Assembly (NCBI GenBank): GCA_016463225.1
Contig: JAEMRT010000044.1
Span: 1 to 38,362 of the forward strand
Direction: 5' to 3'
DNA: 38,362 bases
From: Sphingopyxis sp.
GTDB lineage: Bacteria; Pseudomonadota; Alphaproteobacteria; Sphingomonadales; Sphingomonadaceae
Every line of letters begins with the position of its first letter. Within the stretch, counting starts at the first letter, position 1. The notes under the pieces are model-generated. The model made no database searches and was not told where the DNA came from. It saw nothing but the letters and a program-made list of their open reading frames with translations. Shown here piece after piece: positions 24,702 through 33,427 of this stretch. The position numbers were made by a program, and so were the translations under genes.

Positions 24702-25070
24702 ATGCCGTTCTACGAGCATGTTTTTATTGCGCGTCAGGACCTGAGCCAGGCTCAGGTCGACGCGCTGGCGGAAACCGTCACCAACGTCATCACCGAATTT
24801 AAGGGCGAGGTCCACAAGACCGAAACCTGGGGCCTGAAGCAGCTCGCCTACAAGATCCAGAAGAACCGCAAGGGTCATTATGTGATGTTGTCGGCTGAAG
24901 TGTCGGGCGAAGCGATTGCCGAGATCGAACGTCAGGCGGCGATCAGCGAAGACATCATCCGCTGGATGACGATCAAGGTCGACGAACTCGAAAAGGGTCC
25001 GTCGGTCATGATGCGCAAGCAGGAACGTCGGGGCGGCCGTGGCGGCCGTGACCGCGACGGCGAAGAATAA
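24702..25070 (+). CDS. rpsF: 30S ribosomal protein S6
   Basis: S6 binds the central domain of 16S rRNA together with S18. The 122-residue product begins [15 protein letters not shown] and has the family signature [19 protein letters not shown] (about 43-61). An Arg/Gly-rich tail ([14 protein letters not shown]) follows the folded part and is typical of alphaproteobacterial S6. ATG 24702 follows AAGGA with suitable spacing. The frame is open to 24615, but the added residues do not resemble S6. It is first in the rpsF-rpsR-rplI operon. Confidence 0.98.
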   Translation: MPFYEHVFIARQDLSQAQVDALAETVTNVITEFKGEVHKTETWGLKQLAYKIQKNRKGHYVMLSAEVSGEAIAEIERQAAISEDIIRWMTIKVDELEKGPSVMMRKQERRGGRGGRDRDGEE

Positions 25071-25081
25071 GGATAACGAAC

Positions 25082-25306
25082 ATGGCACGACCCTTTTTCC
25101 GCCGCCGCAAGACCTGCCCCTTCACTGCGAAGGACGCACCGGTCATCGATTACAAGGACGTTCGCCTGCTCCAGGGTTACCTGTCGGAGCGTGGCAAGAT
25201 CGTCCCGTCGCGGATTACCGCGGTGTCCGCCAAAAAGCAGCGTGAGCTGGCAAAAGCGATCAAACGCTCGCGCCACATCGGCCTGCTCCCCTACATTGTG
25301 AAGTAA
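25082..25306 (+). CDS. rpsR: 30S ribosomal protein S18
   Basis: The 74-residue product is a complete S18: [12 protein letters not shown] at the start, [19 protein letters not shown] in the middle, and the rRNA-binding end [20 protein letters not shown] Shine-Dalgarno AAGGA lies about 10 nt upstream. It starts 11 bp after rpsF and is followed 14 bp later by rplI, so the three are one transcript. S18 forms a heterodimer with S6 on the ribosome, and this pair is the known effector of rpsF leader regulation in other bacteria. Confidence 0.98.
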   Translation: MARPFFRRRKTCPFTAKDAPVIDYKDVRLLQGYLSERGKIVPSRITAVSAKKQRELAKAIKRSRHIGLLPYIVK

Positions 25307-25320
25307 GGAGGGCTGGTCTG

Positions 25321-25956
25321 ATGGAAATCATTCTGCTCGAACGCATCGAGAAACTCGGCGGCATCGGCGATGTCGTCAACGTCAAGAACGGCTTTGCCCG
25401 CAATTACCTGTTGCCCAACAACAAGGCGCTGCGCGCGAACGACACCAACCGCAAGCTGTTCGAAGCGAACCGCGGCAAGATCGAGGCTGACAACGCCGAA
25501 CGTCGCACCGAGGCCGAAGGCCGCGCAAGCGGCATCGACGGCAAGCAGATCGTCCTGATCCGCCAGGCGTCGAACACCGGCCAGCTTTATGGTTCGGTTT
25601 CGGTCCGCGACATCGTCGATGCACTTGCCGAGGACGGCATCACCGACATCGGCAAGTCGATGGTCGCACTCGAACGCCCGATCAAGGCGCTCGGCCTGGT
25701 CGACGTCAAGGTCAAGCTGCACCCCGAAGTGATCGTGTCGATCGCCGTCAACGTCGCGCGCTCGCCCGATGAAGCCGAGATGCAGAAGCAAGGCATCGAC
25801 GTCATCGCCGCGATGTTCGAGGAAGAACAGGCTGAGGCGGTTGCCACGGCGCTCGAACCCGACAGCGAAGACGAATTCGAAGACGCAACGCCGCCTTCCG
25901 AACTGGCTGCCGAAGCCAGCGACGAAACGGCGGACGAAGAGGGCGACAAGGACTAA
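25321..25956 (+). CDS. rplI: 50S ribosomal protein L9
   Basis: L9 is an elongated two-domain protein at the base of the L1 stalk. The first 150 residues match the family: MEIILLERIEKLGGIGDVVN, then VKNGFARNYLLPNNKAL, a connecting helix, and a C-terminal rRNA-binding domain. The protein is 211 residues, about 60 longer than E. coli L9, owing to an acidic Glu/Asp/Ala tail (about 155-211) with no basic character. Such tails are common in sphingomonads. The start ATG at 25321 follows AAGGAGGG closely. The operon ends at the strong terminator at 25989. Confidence 0.97.
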   Translation: MEIILLERIEKLGGIGDVVNVKNGFARNYLLPNNKALRANDTNRKLFEANRGKIEADNAERRTEAEGRASGIDGKQIVLIRQASNTGQLYGSVSVRDIVDALAEDGITDIGKSMVALERPIKALGLVDVKVKLHPEVIVSIAVNVARSPDEAEMQKQGIDVIAAMFEEEQAEAVATALEPDSEDEFEDATPPSELAAEASDETADEEGDKD

Positions 25957-25988
25957 TCTCCTTCCGCTTCTTTGCGAGACACAGAAAA

Positions 25989-26020
25989 GGCTCCGGAACC
26001 CAGTGTTCCGGAGCCTTTTT
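25989..26020 (+). terminator. Strong Rho-independent terminator of the ribosomal operon
   Basis: A perfect 11-bp stem, GGCTCCGGAAC (25989-25999) with GTTCCGGAGCC (26005-26015), loop CCAGT, followed by TTTTT (26016-26020). A run of A before the stem lets it work in the minus direction too, serving the convergent membrane protein gene. Confidence 0.93.
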
Positions 26021-26041
26021 CTTCATCTTGTGGCCGCACCT

Positions 26042-26551
26042 TCAGACCATTTTTTCGGCCAGAACCCATCCCCATATCGCCAGTGTTGCCGCGCCACCGG
26101 CAATCGTCCACCGGACCGCCGCGGACAACAGCTTGGCCTGCGCATCGATCGAATGGGTAAAGGCGGCGAACAGCCGCTGGCGCAACCCGTCCGCCTTTTC
26201 GAGGCCATCGCTGTCGAACTCTTCGCCGAGCAGCAACGCGCGCAGGCACAGAAAACTGGAGAGGATCAGCGGCGCGATGCCGATCAGGCTGGCGATCGTC
26301 AGCCATGGCTGTGTGGCGGCGTCCAGACTGAGCGGCGCACCCGGACTGGCCGAGATAGGATGCGTACCAATGGTGATCGCCAGCGCGTTGAACGCCAACA
26401 AGCCCCCGATACGCACCGACAGATCGAGGTCGCGATTCTCGAGAAACTCGAGATCGGCGATAAAACCCGCATCGGGCGTCTCGCCGCGCATCTCCTGAAA
26501 AGCGCGCAGCCGGGCACGGAACGAATGGTTTCGCCGCCCGCGCCAGCGCAT
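26042..26551 (-). CDS. Small membrane protein of unknown function, coupled to folE
   Basis: From ATG 26551 the product has 169 residues. It begins with a basic, cytoplasmic segment rich in Arg (MRWRGRRNHSFRARLRAFQ), then about three membrane helices (roughly 50-63, 83-107 and 142-165) with an amphipathic, charged segment (GEEFDSDGLEKADGLRQR) between the second and third. It starts 2 bp after the folE stop, so translation is probably coupled, but nothing in it suggests a pterin role. The AKLLSAAVRW stretch before the last helix faintly recalls small three- or four-helix effector proteins of the PycTM kind, but no nucleotide cyclase is nearby. I do not recognise the family. Confidence 0.7.
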   Translation of the reverse strand: MRWRGRRNHSFRARLRAFQEMRGETPDAGFIADLEFLENRDLDLSVRIGGLLAFNALAITIGTHPISASPGAPLSLDAATQPWLTIASLIGIAPLILSSFLCLRALLLGEEFDSDGLEKADGLRQRLFAAFTHSIDAQAKLLSAAVRWTIAGGAATLAIWGWVLAEKMV

Positions 26552-26553
26552 CG

Positions 26554-27156
26554 TCAATATCCCATCAGGCTCAGCACTTCCTTGCGGCTGCGCTGATCGT
26601 CGAGGAAACAGCCAAGCAGGCGGCTCGTCACCATACTGACACCGGGTGTGCGCACGCCACGTCCGGTCATACAGCCATGCTGCGCATCGATGACGACGGC
26701 GACGCCGTGCGGGTGAAGATTGTCCCAGATGCATTTGGCGACCTCAGCGGTCAGCCGTTCCTGCACCTGCAACCGCCGCGCATAGCCGTTGAGCACGCGC
26801 GCCAGCTTCGAAATGCCGACGACACGGTCGCGCGGCATATAGGCGATCGACGCCTTACCGGTGATCGGCGCCATATGATGTTCGCAATGCGACTGAAACG
26901 GAATGTCTTTCAGCAATACCAACTCGTCATAACCGCCGACTTCCTCGAAGGTGCGCGACAGGTGGATCGCCGGGTCGTCGGCATAGCCGCTGCAATATTC
27001 CTTCCACGCCCGCGCGACACGCTTCGGCGTATCGAGCAATCCTTCGCGCGCCGGATCGTCGCCGGTCCACTCGATCAGCGTCCGTACCGCGTCCGCGACA
27101 TGGTCGGGAACGACCACCTTGCCGTCGGCTCCCACTTCAACTTTGCTGTCGCGCAT
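26554..27156 (-). CDS. folE: GTP cyclohydrolase I FolE
   Basis: FolE converts GTP to 7,8-dihydroneopterin triphosphate, the first step of folate synthesis. The 200-residue protein has DTPKRVARAWKEYC (42-55), the zinc and active-site stretch FQSHCEHHMAP (87-97) and HGCMTGRGV (160-168). The zinc ligands C91, H94 and C162 keep the spacing of E. coli C110, H113 and C181. SRLLGCF near the end is also typical. This is therefore the zinc-dependent type IA enzyme. ATG 27156 is chosen because upstream in-frame residues do not fit the family. A small membrane protein follows after 2 bp. Confidence 0.96.
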   Translation of the reverse strand: MRDSKVEVGADGKVVVPDHVADAVRTLIEWTGDDPAREGLLDTPKRVARAWKEYCSGYADDPAIHLSRTFEEVGGYDELVLLKDIPFQSHCEHHMAPITGKASIAYMPRDRVVGISKLARVLNGYARRLQVQERLTAEVAKCIWDNLHPHGVAVVIDAQHGCMTGRGVRTPGVSMVTSRLLGCFLDDQRSRKEVLSLMGY

Positions 27157-27330
27157 CGCCCCACTTTCACTGTTGCATTCTTGCCGCACATTTCGGTGCG
27201 AATGCCCCGATAAGCAAGGGCAGGACAACAACAATATTGCCCGATACGCAAGTTTACGTTGCGGAAACTTGGCATTTTGCATTTTTGCAACTGCCCCATT
27301 TCATGTCGCTTTCCGGATCGAACAAGTGGC

Positions 27331-27346
27331 TTGACGCTCGCGTCAA
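27331..27346. promoter_or_regulatory. Perfect palindrome TTGACG-CTCG-CGTCAA, candidate operator
   Basis: The 6-bp arms are perfect inverted repeats. The left arm also reads as a -35 hexamer (TTGACG) for the receptor gene, though the -10 at 17 bp spacing (CACCTT) is poor. It sits about 250 bp before the receptor start and 175 bp before folE, so it could serve either gene. Confidence 0.4.
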
Positions 27347-27440
27347 CTAAGCGCACCTTTGGGTTGCATTACAGAACCCGCTCAAGCGGGTCGTGATCCG
27401 GAGAGGCCGGCGTTTTCCCCGACGCCGGTGGGAGAGGACG

Positions 27441-27548
27441 ATGACCAGCACAGCTGGCAACAAGTGGGATACACACGGGCTTCCGACCGCTTTGGTCCGG
27501 CACCCTTTGCCATGTCTGGTCTTATCCCCTCCCCTTACCACAATTTGA
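27441..27548 (+). CDS. Possible 35-residue leader ORF upstream of the TonB receptor
   Basis: A short frame, MTSTAGNKWDTHGLP onward, starts at ATG 27441 with GGGAGAGG just before it (27430-27437) and ends at TGA 27546-27548, 46 bp before the receptor ATG. No signal peptide or known domain is seen. A frame of this length is common by chance at this base composition. Only the ribosome binding site and its position in a structured leader make it worth noting. Confidence 0.2.
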   Translation: MTSTAGNKWDTHGLPTALVRHPLPCLVLSPPLTTI

Positions 27549-27594
27549 ATTTGGGCGGCCCCGCACATGCGGGATCGAAAAAGGGAGGCTATAA

Positions 27595-30546
27595 ATGAAG
27601 TTCAAGGCACTGATCGGAACGTCGATTCTTGCAATGGCGGTGGCGACACCGGCGTTTGCGCAGGACGCAGCGGATGAAACGGAACGCGATGCTTTCGGCG
27701 GCGAAATCGTCGTCACGGCGCAGCGCCAGTCGGAACGTCTGCAGGACGTGCCAATCGCGGTCAGCGCCTTTTCGTCCGAAGCGCTCGAAGCGCAGCAGAT
27801 CAAGACCCCGTCGGATCTGCAGCTGACGCTGCCCAACGTCACCTTCACCAAGACCAACTTCACCAGCGCCAGCTTTACCATCCGCGGCATCGGCGATCTG
27901 TGCGTCGGCACCACCTGCGACAGCGCGACCGCGATCCACCTGAACGGCAGCCCGCTGTTTTCGACCCGCTTGTTCGAAACCGAATTCTACGACCTCGAAC
28001 GCGTCGAAGTGCTGCGCGGGCCGCAGGGTACATTGTTCGGCCGCAACGCGACGTCGGGCGTGGTCAACGTCATCACCGCCAAACCAAAGCTCGGCACCTT
28101 CGAAGCCGCGGCCGAAGCCGAATATGGCAATTATGAATCGATGAAGGGCAAGGCGATGGTGAATATTCCCATCGGAGACACCATGGCCTTCCGCGTCGCC
28201 GGCATTTACCTGAACCGCGACGGCTACACCAAGAACACGTTCCTCAATACCCGCATCGACGATCGCGATCTTTACTCGGTCCGCGGTTCGCTGCGCTGGG
28301 AACCCAGCGACGATACGACGATCGACCTGATGGGATCCTATTTCCACGAGCGCGACAATCGCACCCGTATCCAGAAACAGCTGTGTCAGCGTGATCCGAC
28401 CGGCATCCTCGGCTGCCTCAACACCCGCCGCGACAATTCGCCGTTCAACGGCAACGCGACCTTCACCGCCGCCCTGACGTCACGCGAATTCCTGGCGACC
28501 CAGGGCATTCCAGCCGCCTTCGCGCTGGGCAGCCTTTACGGTCCCGACGTCTATGCGAACACGACGATTCCCAGCGATCCGCGGGTCGTCAACACCGCCT
28601 TCGTCCCCGAATATTTCACCAGCGAGCTGACGCTGCGCGGCGAGATCGAGCATAATTTCGGGCCGATTTCGGTGTCGCTGTCGGGCCAGTATCAAAAGGT
28701 GAAGCTGGAATCGCAACAGGATTATAACAGCAACGTCTCGAACCGGGCGCTATATGCAGGTGGTTTGAACACTTTGGCGGCTGCGGCTGCAGGCGGACTC
28801 GGCGCTGCCCTGACGCCCTATTTCGCCCCTGTGGCCGCGGCGCTCATCCCCAGCGGCCCCAATGGCCCGCTCTGCACGTCGCAAGCCGACGACACCGGCT
28901 TCGGCTCCTATGGCGGCAACCGCTTCTGTAACGCGACGCCGCTGCAATTCGACCGGTCGAACCAGTATAATAGCAGCTGGTCGGCGGAAGGCATCATCTC
29001 CAGCGATTTCGATGGCCCGTTCAACTTCCTGCTCGGGGGCATTTATGCCGACTATGAGCTGACCGAGAACAGCTATTATGTGAACGCCTTTCCGATCGAT
29101 TATCTGACCGGCGTCCTCGGCGCGTTCACCTCGTTCAGCAATGGCCTGCCGCCATCGTTTCTCGGTACGCCGTTCTTCCGCAACAACACCGACCAGCTCG
29201 ACATCAAATCCTATGGCATCTTCGGTGAAGCCTATGTCGAGCTCAACGACCGGATCAAAATCACCGCCGGCCTGCGGTACAACAATGACAAGAAAAGCGT
29301 GCTCGCGCGTTCGACGCTCGCCAGCTTTCTCGTTCCACATGGACAGACGGGCAGCGCGTTCAATTCGCCTTTTGTCGGATCGTTCGACGCCGACCCGGGC
29401 ACGGCGGGCAACCAGCTATACCAGTCGCGCAGCGTGTCGTTCAACAAGCTGACCGGCCGCGCGGTGATCGATTTCAAGGTCACCGACGACAATCTGGTCT
29501 ATGCATCCTATGCGCGCGGCTATAAATCGGGCGGCATCAACCCGCCGCTGCAACCGATTTTTTCGGTTCCGGAATCCTTCAAGCCCGAGCAGGTCGACTC
29601 TTTCGAAATCGGGTCAAAGAACACCTTCGGCAACGGCGCGCTTCAGCTGAATCTGACCGCCTTTTACTACAAGTACAAGGATCTGCAGCTCAGCCGCATC
29701 GTCGCACGCACCTCGGTCAACGACAATGTGAACGCCAATATCTACGGCTTCGAAGCCGAAGCGATTGTTCGGCCCGATCCCGACCTGGTCATCAACCTGG
29801 GCTTCAGCTACCTGAAAACCAAAGTGACGGGCGACAGCTTCTTCAGCGACCCGCGCGACTTTGGTGGCGGCCGCGCCGATGCGGTGATCATCAAGGACAT
29901 CACCAATGCCGCCAACTGCGCGGTTGCTTCGACGTCGGGCAGCGTGGCCGGGGTCAACGGCTATGTGAACCAGATCAACGCGCTCATCAACGGCGGCGCC
30001 TTTGCCGCCAATGGCGTGCGCGGCGGGGCTGGCCTGCAGAACACAACCACCTTCCCCGCCGACGGCGGGATCGCCTCGACCGGCGCATTCAGCATCTGCG
30101 GCATCCTCCAGGCCGCCGCCGCGACCGTCGGTCCGGCATTCGGCGGGGTCCAGGTGTTCTCGGCCGGTATCCCGGTCAACATCAAGGGCAACCAGTTGCC
30201 GCAGGCGCCGAACTACAAGTTCAGCACCGGCGTGCAATATACCGCGCGCCTCGGTGACGGCGGCATGTCGCTCGTCCCGCGGTTCGACCTCGCCTATACC
30301 GGCGACAGCTCGGGCAGCATCTTCAACGGCAATGTCAACAAGATCAAAGGCTATGCCCAGGTCAACGCCCAGATGCAGCTGAACGGTACCGACGACAAAT
30401 GGTACGTCCGGGCGTTCATCCAGAACATCTTTGACGCCAACAGCGTCACCGGGCTGTACATCACCGACCAGTCGTCGGGGAACTACACCAACATCTTCAC
30501 CCTCGAACCGCGCCGCTATGGCATCGCGGCTGGCGTGAAGTTCTAA
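27595..30546 (+). CDS. Large TonB-dependent receptor (sphingomonad type), substrate unknown
   Basis: The 983-residue protein has a signal peptide (about 1-22, ATPAFA), a TonB-box region (GGEIVVTAQRQSERLQDVP, about 35-53), a plug domain with FTIRGIGD and VEVLRGPQGTLFGRNATSG (about 137-155), then a long beta barrel ending YGIAAGVKF. The pattern RQSERLQDVPIAVSAF is the standard opening of the many sphingomonad receptors often labelled as iron-siderophore receptors but frequently used for carbon sources. External loops contain Cys pairs (DLCVGTTCD, CQRDPTGILGC) and an Ala/Gly-rich insert near 385-425. ATG 27595 has a strong GGGAGG 6 nt upstream. The gene is monocistronic. Substrate cannot be told from sequence. 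Confidence 0.93.
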   Translation: MKFKALIGTSILAMAVATPAFAQDAADETERDAFGGEIVVTAQRQSERLQDVPIAVSAFSSEALEAQQIKTPSDLQLTLPNVTFTKTNFTSASFTIRGIGDLCVGTTCDSATAIHLNGSPLFSTRLFETEFYDLERVEVLRGPQGTLFGRNATSGVVNVITAKPKLGTFEAAAEAEYGNYESMKGKAMVNIPIGDTMAFRVAGIYLNRDGYTKNTFLNTRIDDRDLYSVRGSLRWEPSDDTTIDLMGSYFHERDNRTRIQKQLCQRDPTGILGCLNTRRDNSPFNGNATFTAALTSREFLATQGIPAAFALGSLYGPDVYANTTIPSDPRVVNTAFVPEYFTSELTLRGEIEHNFGPISVSLSGQYQKVKLESQQDYNSNVSNRALYAGGLNTLAAAAAGGLGAALTPYFAPVAAALIPSGPNGPLCTSQADDTGFGSYGGNRFCNATPLQFDRSNQYNSSWSAEGIISSDFDGPFNFLLGGIYADYELTENSYYVNAFPIDYLTGVLGAFTSFSNGLPPSFLGTPFFRNNTDQLDIKSYGIFGEAYVELNDRIKITAGLRYNNDKKSVLARSTLASFLVPHGQTGSAFNSPFVGSFDADPGTAGNQLYQSRSVSFNKLTGRAVIDFKVTDDNLVYASYARGYKSGGINPPLQPIFSVPESFKPEQVDSFEIGSKNTFGNGALQLNLTAFYYKYKDLQLSRIVARTSVNDNVNANIYGFEAEAIVRPDPDLVINLGFSYLKTKVTGDSFFSDPRDFGGGRADAVIIKDITNAANCAVASTSGSVAGVNGYVNQINALINGGAFAANGVRGGAGLQNTTTFPADGGIASTGAFSICGILQAAAATVGPAFGGVQVFSAGIPVNIKGNQLPQAPNYKFSTGVQYTARLGDGGMSLVPRFDLAYTGDSSGSIFNGNVNKIKGYAQVNAQMQLNGTDDKWYVRAFIQNIFDANSVTGLYITDQSSGNYTNIFTLEPRRYGIAAGVKF

Positions 30547-30565
30547 CCGACACGGCGGCAACGCC

Positions 30566-30608
30566 AAAAAAGCCCCGGCCTCTCCATCGAGAGGCCGGGG
30601 TTTCTTTT
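30566..30608. terminator. Bidirectional terminator between two TonB receptor genes
   Basis: A perfect 12-bp stem, CCCCGGCCTCTC (30573-30584) and GAGAGGCCGGGG (30589-30600), with loop CATC. It is flanked by AAAAAA on the left (30566-30571) and TTTCTTTT on the right, so it can end both convergent transcripts. Confidence 0.93.
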
Positions 30609-30657
30609 GTCCGCCGATCGGGGAACCGAAGCGTTTGACCGCTCCGGCCCGCCGTGA

Positions 30658-33216
30658 TCAGAATTTGAAGCGAACAGTACCACCATAGGTGCGCGGCTGG
30701 CTGGGATAGCCCGACACGCTGCCCGACTGGGCCACCGCCGGGAAGATCGTCGTCAGATATTGCGCGTTGGTCAGGTTGCGGCCCCACACGCCGACATCCA
30801 AGCCATTGGTCAGCCGGATCGTGAACGATGCGTTGAGCGAGTTCGTCTCGCGCTGCAGGCCCTCGACCACGCCAGCCGGAAAGCCGCTCAGGCCTTCGAC
30901 GATCTGGACCGGGCTTTCATACGCGTAATCGACGTGCGCGATCGCTTTGGTCCCGCCCGCAAATTCATGCGTGTAGGTCGCGCCCATCGACAGCGACAAA
31001 TCGGGGATGCCCGCAGGCGTACTGCCCGAGATGTCGCCGAACGCCGAGTTGACGAAGCTGTCGTATTTGGCGTCGAGATAGGTCGCCGCCAGCGTCAGGT
31101 TGAGCCCGTCGACTGGCCGTACCGAGCCGTCGAACTCGATCCCGAAGGTCGACTGTTTGCCGGCGTTGGCCAGCGCAAAGCCGGTGCCGGTGAAGACGTT
31201 CGACTGGAAGCCCTTGATCGACTGTTTAAACACCGCGATGTTCACCGCCGCGACGTCCCACTGGCCCTTCAGGCCAAACTCATAGACCGTCGATTCTTCA
31301 GGTGCCGCGAAGCGCGATCCCGAAGCGAGGTTGGGTGTGCGCAAACCAGCCGCGGTGATTGCGGGAAGGTCCGACGCCAACGGACGGCTGTCACGCGACA
31401 GGTTGACCGAGCTCGCTTTAAAGCCCGTGGCATAGGTCGCATAGACATTGACCGTATCAGTTACCTCATAAGCGGCGCGCACGCTGTACGAGAAGTCACC
31501 GTCGTTGGTCTTGCCGTCTTCCACCGAATTCGGAACGTTCAGGAACGGCGGCAGGAACTGGAACGCCTTCAAACCGGCGAGCGGATTGGCACTGCTGCCG
31601 TTGGGCAGGGTCAGCGTCGGGTTCGCGGCCAGGAACGTGGCGGTCGTCGGGTCCACCCCGCCACCGATCAGCAACGCCCGGCGGAACGGCGCATATTGCG
31701 GCGCATCAAGGTTGATGCCCGAGAACACGTCGGTGCTGATCACATTGGTCGAGAAATTCTTGCGATCCTTGGTGTAGTTGCCGCCCAGCGACAGCGTCAG
31801 CCGGTCGGTTACTTCGAAATCGAGCGTCCCAAAGATCGAGAAGGCTTCGTCCTTCAGGCGGTACGCTTCGTCGAGGCCGTTGCCGGCCCGGAAGAAGCTG
31901 CCGACATAGCGGGTCGGGGCGCCTTCGAGCGCGCCGAACGTGCCTTCGAGCAGCGCCACGTTCAGCGCATTGCCGCTGGCGGCGCGGATCAGCTGGTCGC
32001 CATAGGGACGGAACTGGGTGCCAAAGCGGATGTCGTTCTTCTGCCGGATCTTCTCGTTGAAATAATAGCCGCCGAGCAGGAAGTTGATCGGGCCGTCAAA
32101 GTCCGACGTGATGCGCAGTTCCTGGGTAAAGGTATTGATCCCCAGATCCTGGCTGTTCTCGCCGATCAGGTCGGCGCCGGTGAAGTCCGAATCCTGGTTG
32201 GTCAGCGCCTTGACCTTGCGGTAGGCGGTGATCGAGGTCAGCGCGAGGTTGCCCAGATCATAGTCGATCTGCCCCGAACCACCGTAATTTTCGATCTCGT
32301 TCGTCGACAGGAAATTGTTGTACACATTGAACGAGAAGGGGTTGTTGGCATCGACGCTGGGGCCGCCTGCCAGCGCGTTGGTGATCGCCACCGTCGGGCC
32401 GGCGATAACGTTACCCGCGATGCAGCAATTTTCGTCGATCTTGTCATAGTCGCCGATCAGGCGGATCGACAGCGCGTCGGTCGGTTCGAACAGCAACTGG
32501 CCGCGGACCCCGTAACGATTGCGATCGTTGACGTCGGTGTCGAGCTTCAGATCCTGCGCATAGCCGTCGCGGCGGTTGTAGCTGCCGCCGATCGAGAAGG
32601 CGACGGTTTCGCTGATCGGGCCGGTCACATCGGCCTTGACGGTGATCGCGTCATAATTGCCATAGGTGACTTCGGCTGAACCGCCGAAATCGAACTGCGG
32701 CTTTTGCGTGACGATGCTGATGACGCCCGCCGATGCGTTCTTGCCGAACAGCGTCGACTGCGGGCCGCGCAAAACTTCGATGCGCTCGACATTGGGCAGA
32801 TCGCCGATCTGGGCGGCCGAACGCGAGCGATAGACGCCGTCGATGAACACGCCGACCGACGGTTCGATCCCGGCGTTGTTGGCGCCGTTGCCGAAACCGC
32901 GGATGATGAAATTGGTGTTGGCGCTCGACTGCAGCTGCGACACGCGCAGGCTGGGAACTGCGGTCTGGAGGTCGATGAGGTCGCGGATCTGCGATTCCTC
33001 CAGCTGCGCCGCCGACGTCACCGAAACGGCGACCGGGGTGTCCTGCAGCGTCTGCGACCGCTTCGACGCGGTAACGATGATGTCATTGCCATAATCGGTG
33101 CCGTCGACCGCAACCGCAGCGTCGTCGGCGGGGGCCGCATCCTGGGCAAAAGCGATGGCGGGGGTGGCGCTGGCACACAGCATCGTGGCGCCCAGCAAAA
33201 GGTTGCGCAAAGTCAT
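30658..33216 (-). CDS. TonB-dependent receptor, substrate unknown
   Basis: From ATG 33216 the product has 852 residues: signal peptide (about 1-25, ending AIAFA), TonB-box stretch (NDIIVTASKRSQTLQDTP), plug domain with FIIRGFGNGANNAGIEPSVG and VEVLRGPQSTLFGKNASAG, then a barrel with the usual aromatic C-terminal end (TVRFKF). The region YGNYDAITVKADVTGP and the YRKVKALTNQD strand are typical of sphingomonad receptors. A CC pair (NCCIAG) lies in an early external loop. The open frame extends upstream to 33498 but the signal peptide fixes the start. It faces the other receptor tail to tail, yet the two are clearly different in sequence, so this is not a recent tandem duplication. Confidence 0.93.
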   Translation of the reverse strand: MTLRNLLLGATMLCASATPAIAFAQDAAPADDAAVAVDGTDYGNDIIVTASKRSQTLQDTPVAVSVTSAAQLEESQIRDLIDLQTAVPSLRVSQLQSSANTNFIIRGFGNGANNAGIEPSVGVFIDGVYRSRSAAQIGDLPNVERIEVLRGPQSTLFGKNASAGVISIVTQKPQFDFGGSAEVTYGNYDAITVKADVTGPISETVAFSIGGSYNRRDGYAQDLKLDTDVNDRNRYGVRGQLLFEPTDALSIRLIGDYDKIDENCCIAGNVIAGPTVAITNALAGGPSVDANNPFSFNVYNNFLSTNEIENYGGSGQIDYDLGNLALTSITAYRKVKALTNQDSDFTGADLIGENSQDLGINTFTQELRITSDFDGPINFLLGGYYFNEKIRQKNDIRFGTQFRPYGDQLIRAASGNALNVALLEGTFGALEGAPTRYVGSFFRAGNGLDEAYRLKDEAFSIFGTLDFEVTDRLTLSLGGNYTKDRKNFSTNVISTDVFSGINLDAPQYAPFRRALLIGGGVDPTTATFLAANPTLTLPNGSSANPLAGLKAFQFLPPFLNVPNSVEDGKTNDGDFSYSVRAAYEVTDTVNVYATYATGFKASSVNLSRDSRPLASDLPAITAAGLRTPNLASGSRFAAPEESTVYEFGLKGQWDVAAVNIAVFKQSIKGFQSNVFTGTGFALANAGKQSTFGIEFDGSVRPVDGLNLTLAATYLDAKYDSFVNSAFGDISGSTPAGIPDLSLSMGATYTHEFAGGTKAIAHVDYAYESPVQIVEGLSGFPAGVVEGLQRETNSLNASFTIRLTNGLDVGVWGRNLTNAQYLTTIFPAVAQSGSVSGYPSQPRTYGGTVRFKF

Positions 33217-33427
33217 GATGTCTCTCTCTCCAAACCGGTGCAAGCGCGGCCCTGCGGCCAAAGAGGGAGATGCCCCACCGGAACAGGCCGCTGTAATAGC
33301 CCCGCGCGCCGCGTCAACGCGGCGACGCTGCACTAGGCCGATTTTCTTGCGATTTGTGACCGAAAAGCAACAGTTTGCACTGCAGCATAAACGTCGCGCG
33401 CCGGGCCATATGATCGCCGCGAACGCC
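33217..33427 (-). promoter_or_regulatory. Upstream region of the second TonB receptor with leader hairpins
   Basis: The 211-bp gap holds a perfect 7-bp hairpin CGCCGCG-TCAA-CGCGGCG (33307-33324, plus strand). An outer CCGGTG/CACCGG pair (33235-33240, 33276-33281) would fold a leader of about 45 nt just before a GA-rich ribosome binding site. The first hairpin may end the preceding pseudouridine synthase transcript, but no T-run follows. No convincing -35/-10 pair was found. Confidence 0.35.

Larger units (their letters stand above)
27157..27594. promoter_or_regulatory. 438-bp divergent intergenic region with hairpin-rich leader for the TonB receptor
   Basis: Four hairpins lie on the receptor side: ACCCGCT-CA-AGCGGGT (27376-27391), CCGGCGT/ACGCCGG (27407-27428), CCAGC-ACA-GCTGG (27445-27457) and CCCGCA-CA-TGCGGG (27560-27573). 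The last stands just before the strong Shine-Dalgarno GGGAGG (27583-27588). A palindrome is at 27331-27346. On the folE side CGCAC/GTGCG (27187-27202) is the only inverted repeat seen. I could not match any known riboswitch consensus, and no clear -10 box is visible. Confidence 0.5.

Noticed and set aside
27365..27594. Known riboswitch (cobalamin, TPP, SAM, glycine) upstream of the TonB receptor
   Set aside because: None of the conserved boxes I could recall is present; only simple hairpins are seen.
30760..32679. Open frame of 639 codons on the plus strand opposite the second TonB receptor
   Set aside because: It mirrors the receptor codons, has no ribosome binding site and a composition dominated by Arg, Val and Asp; the receptor frame has signal peptide, plug and barrel.
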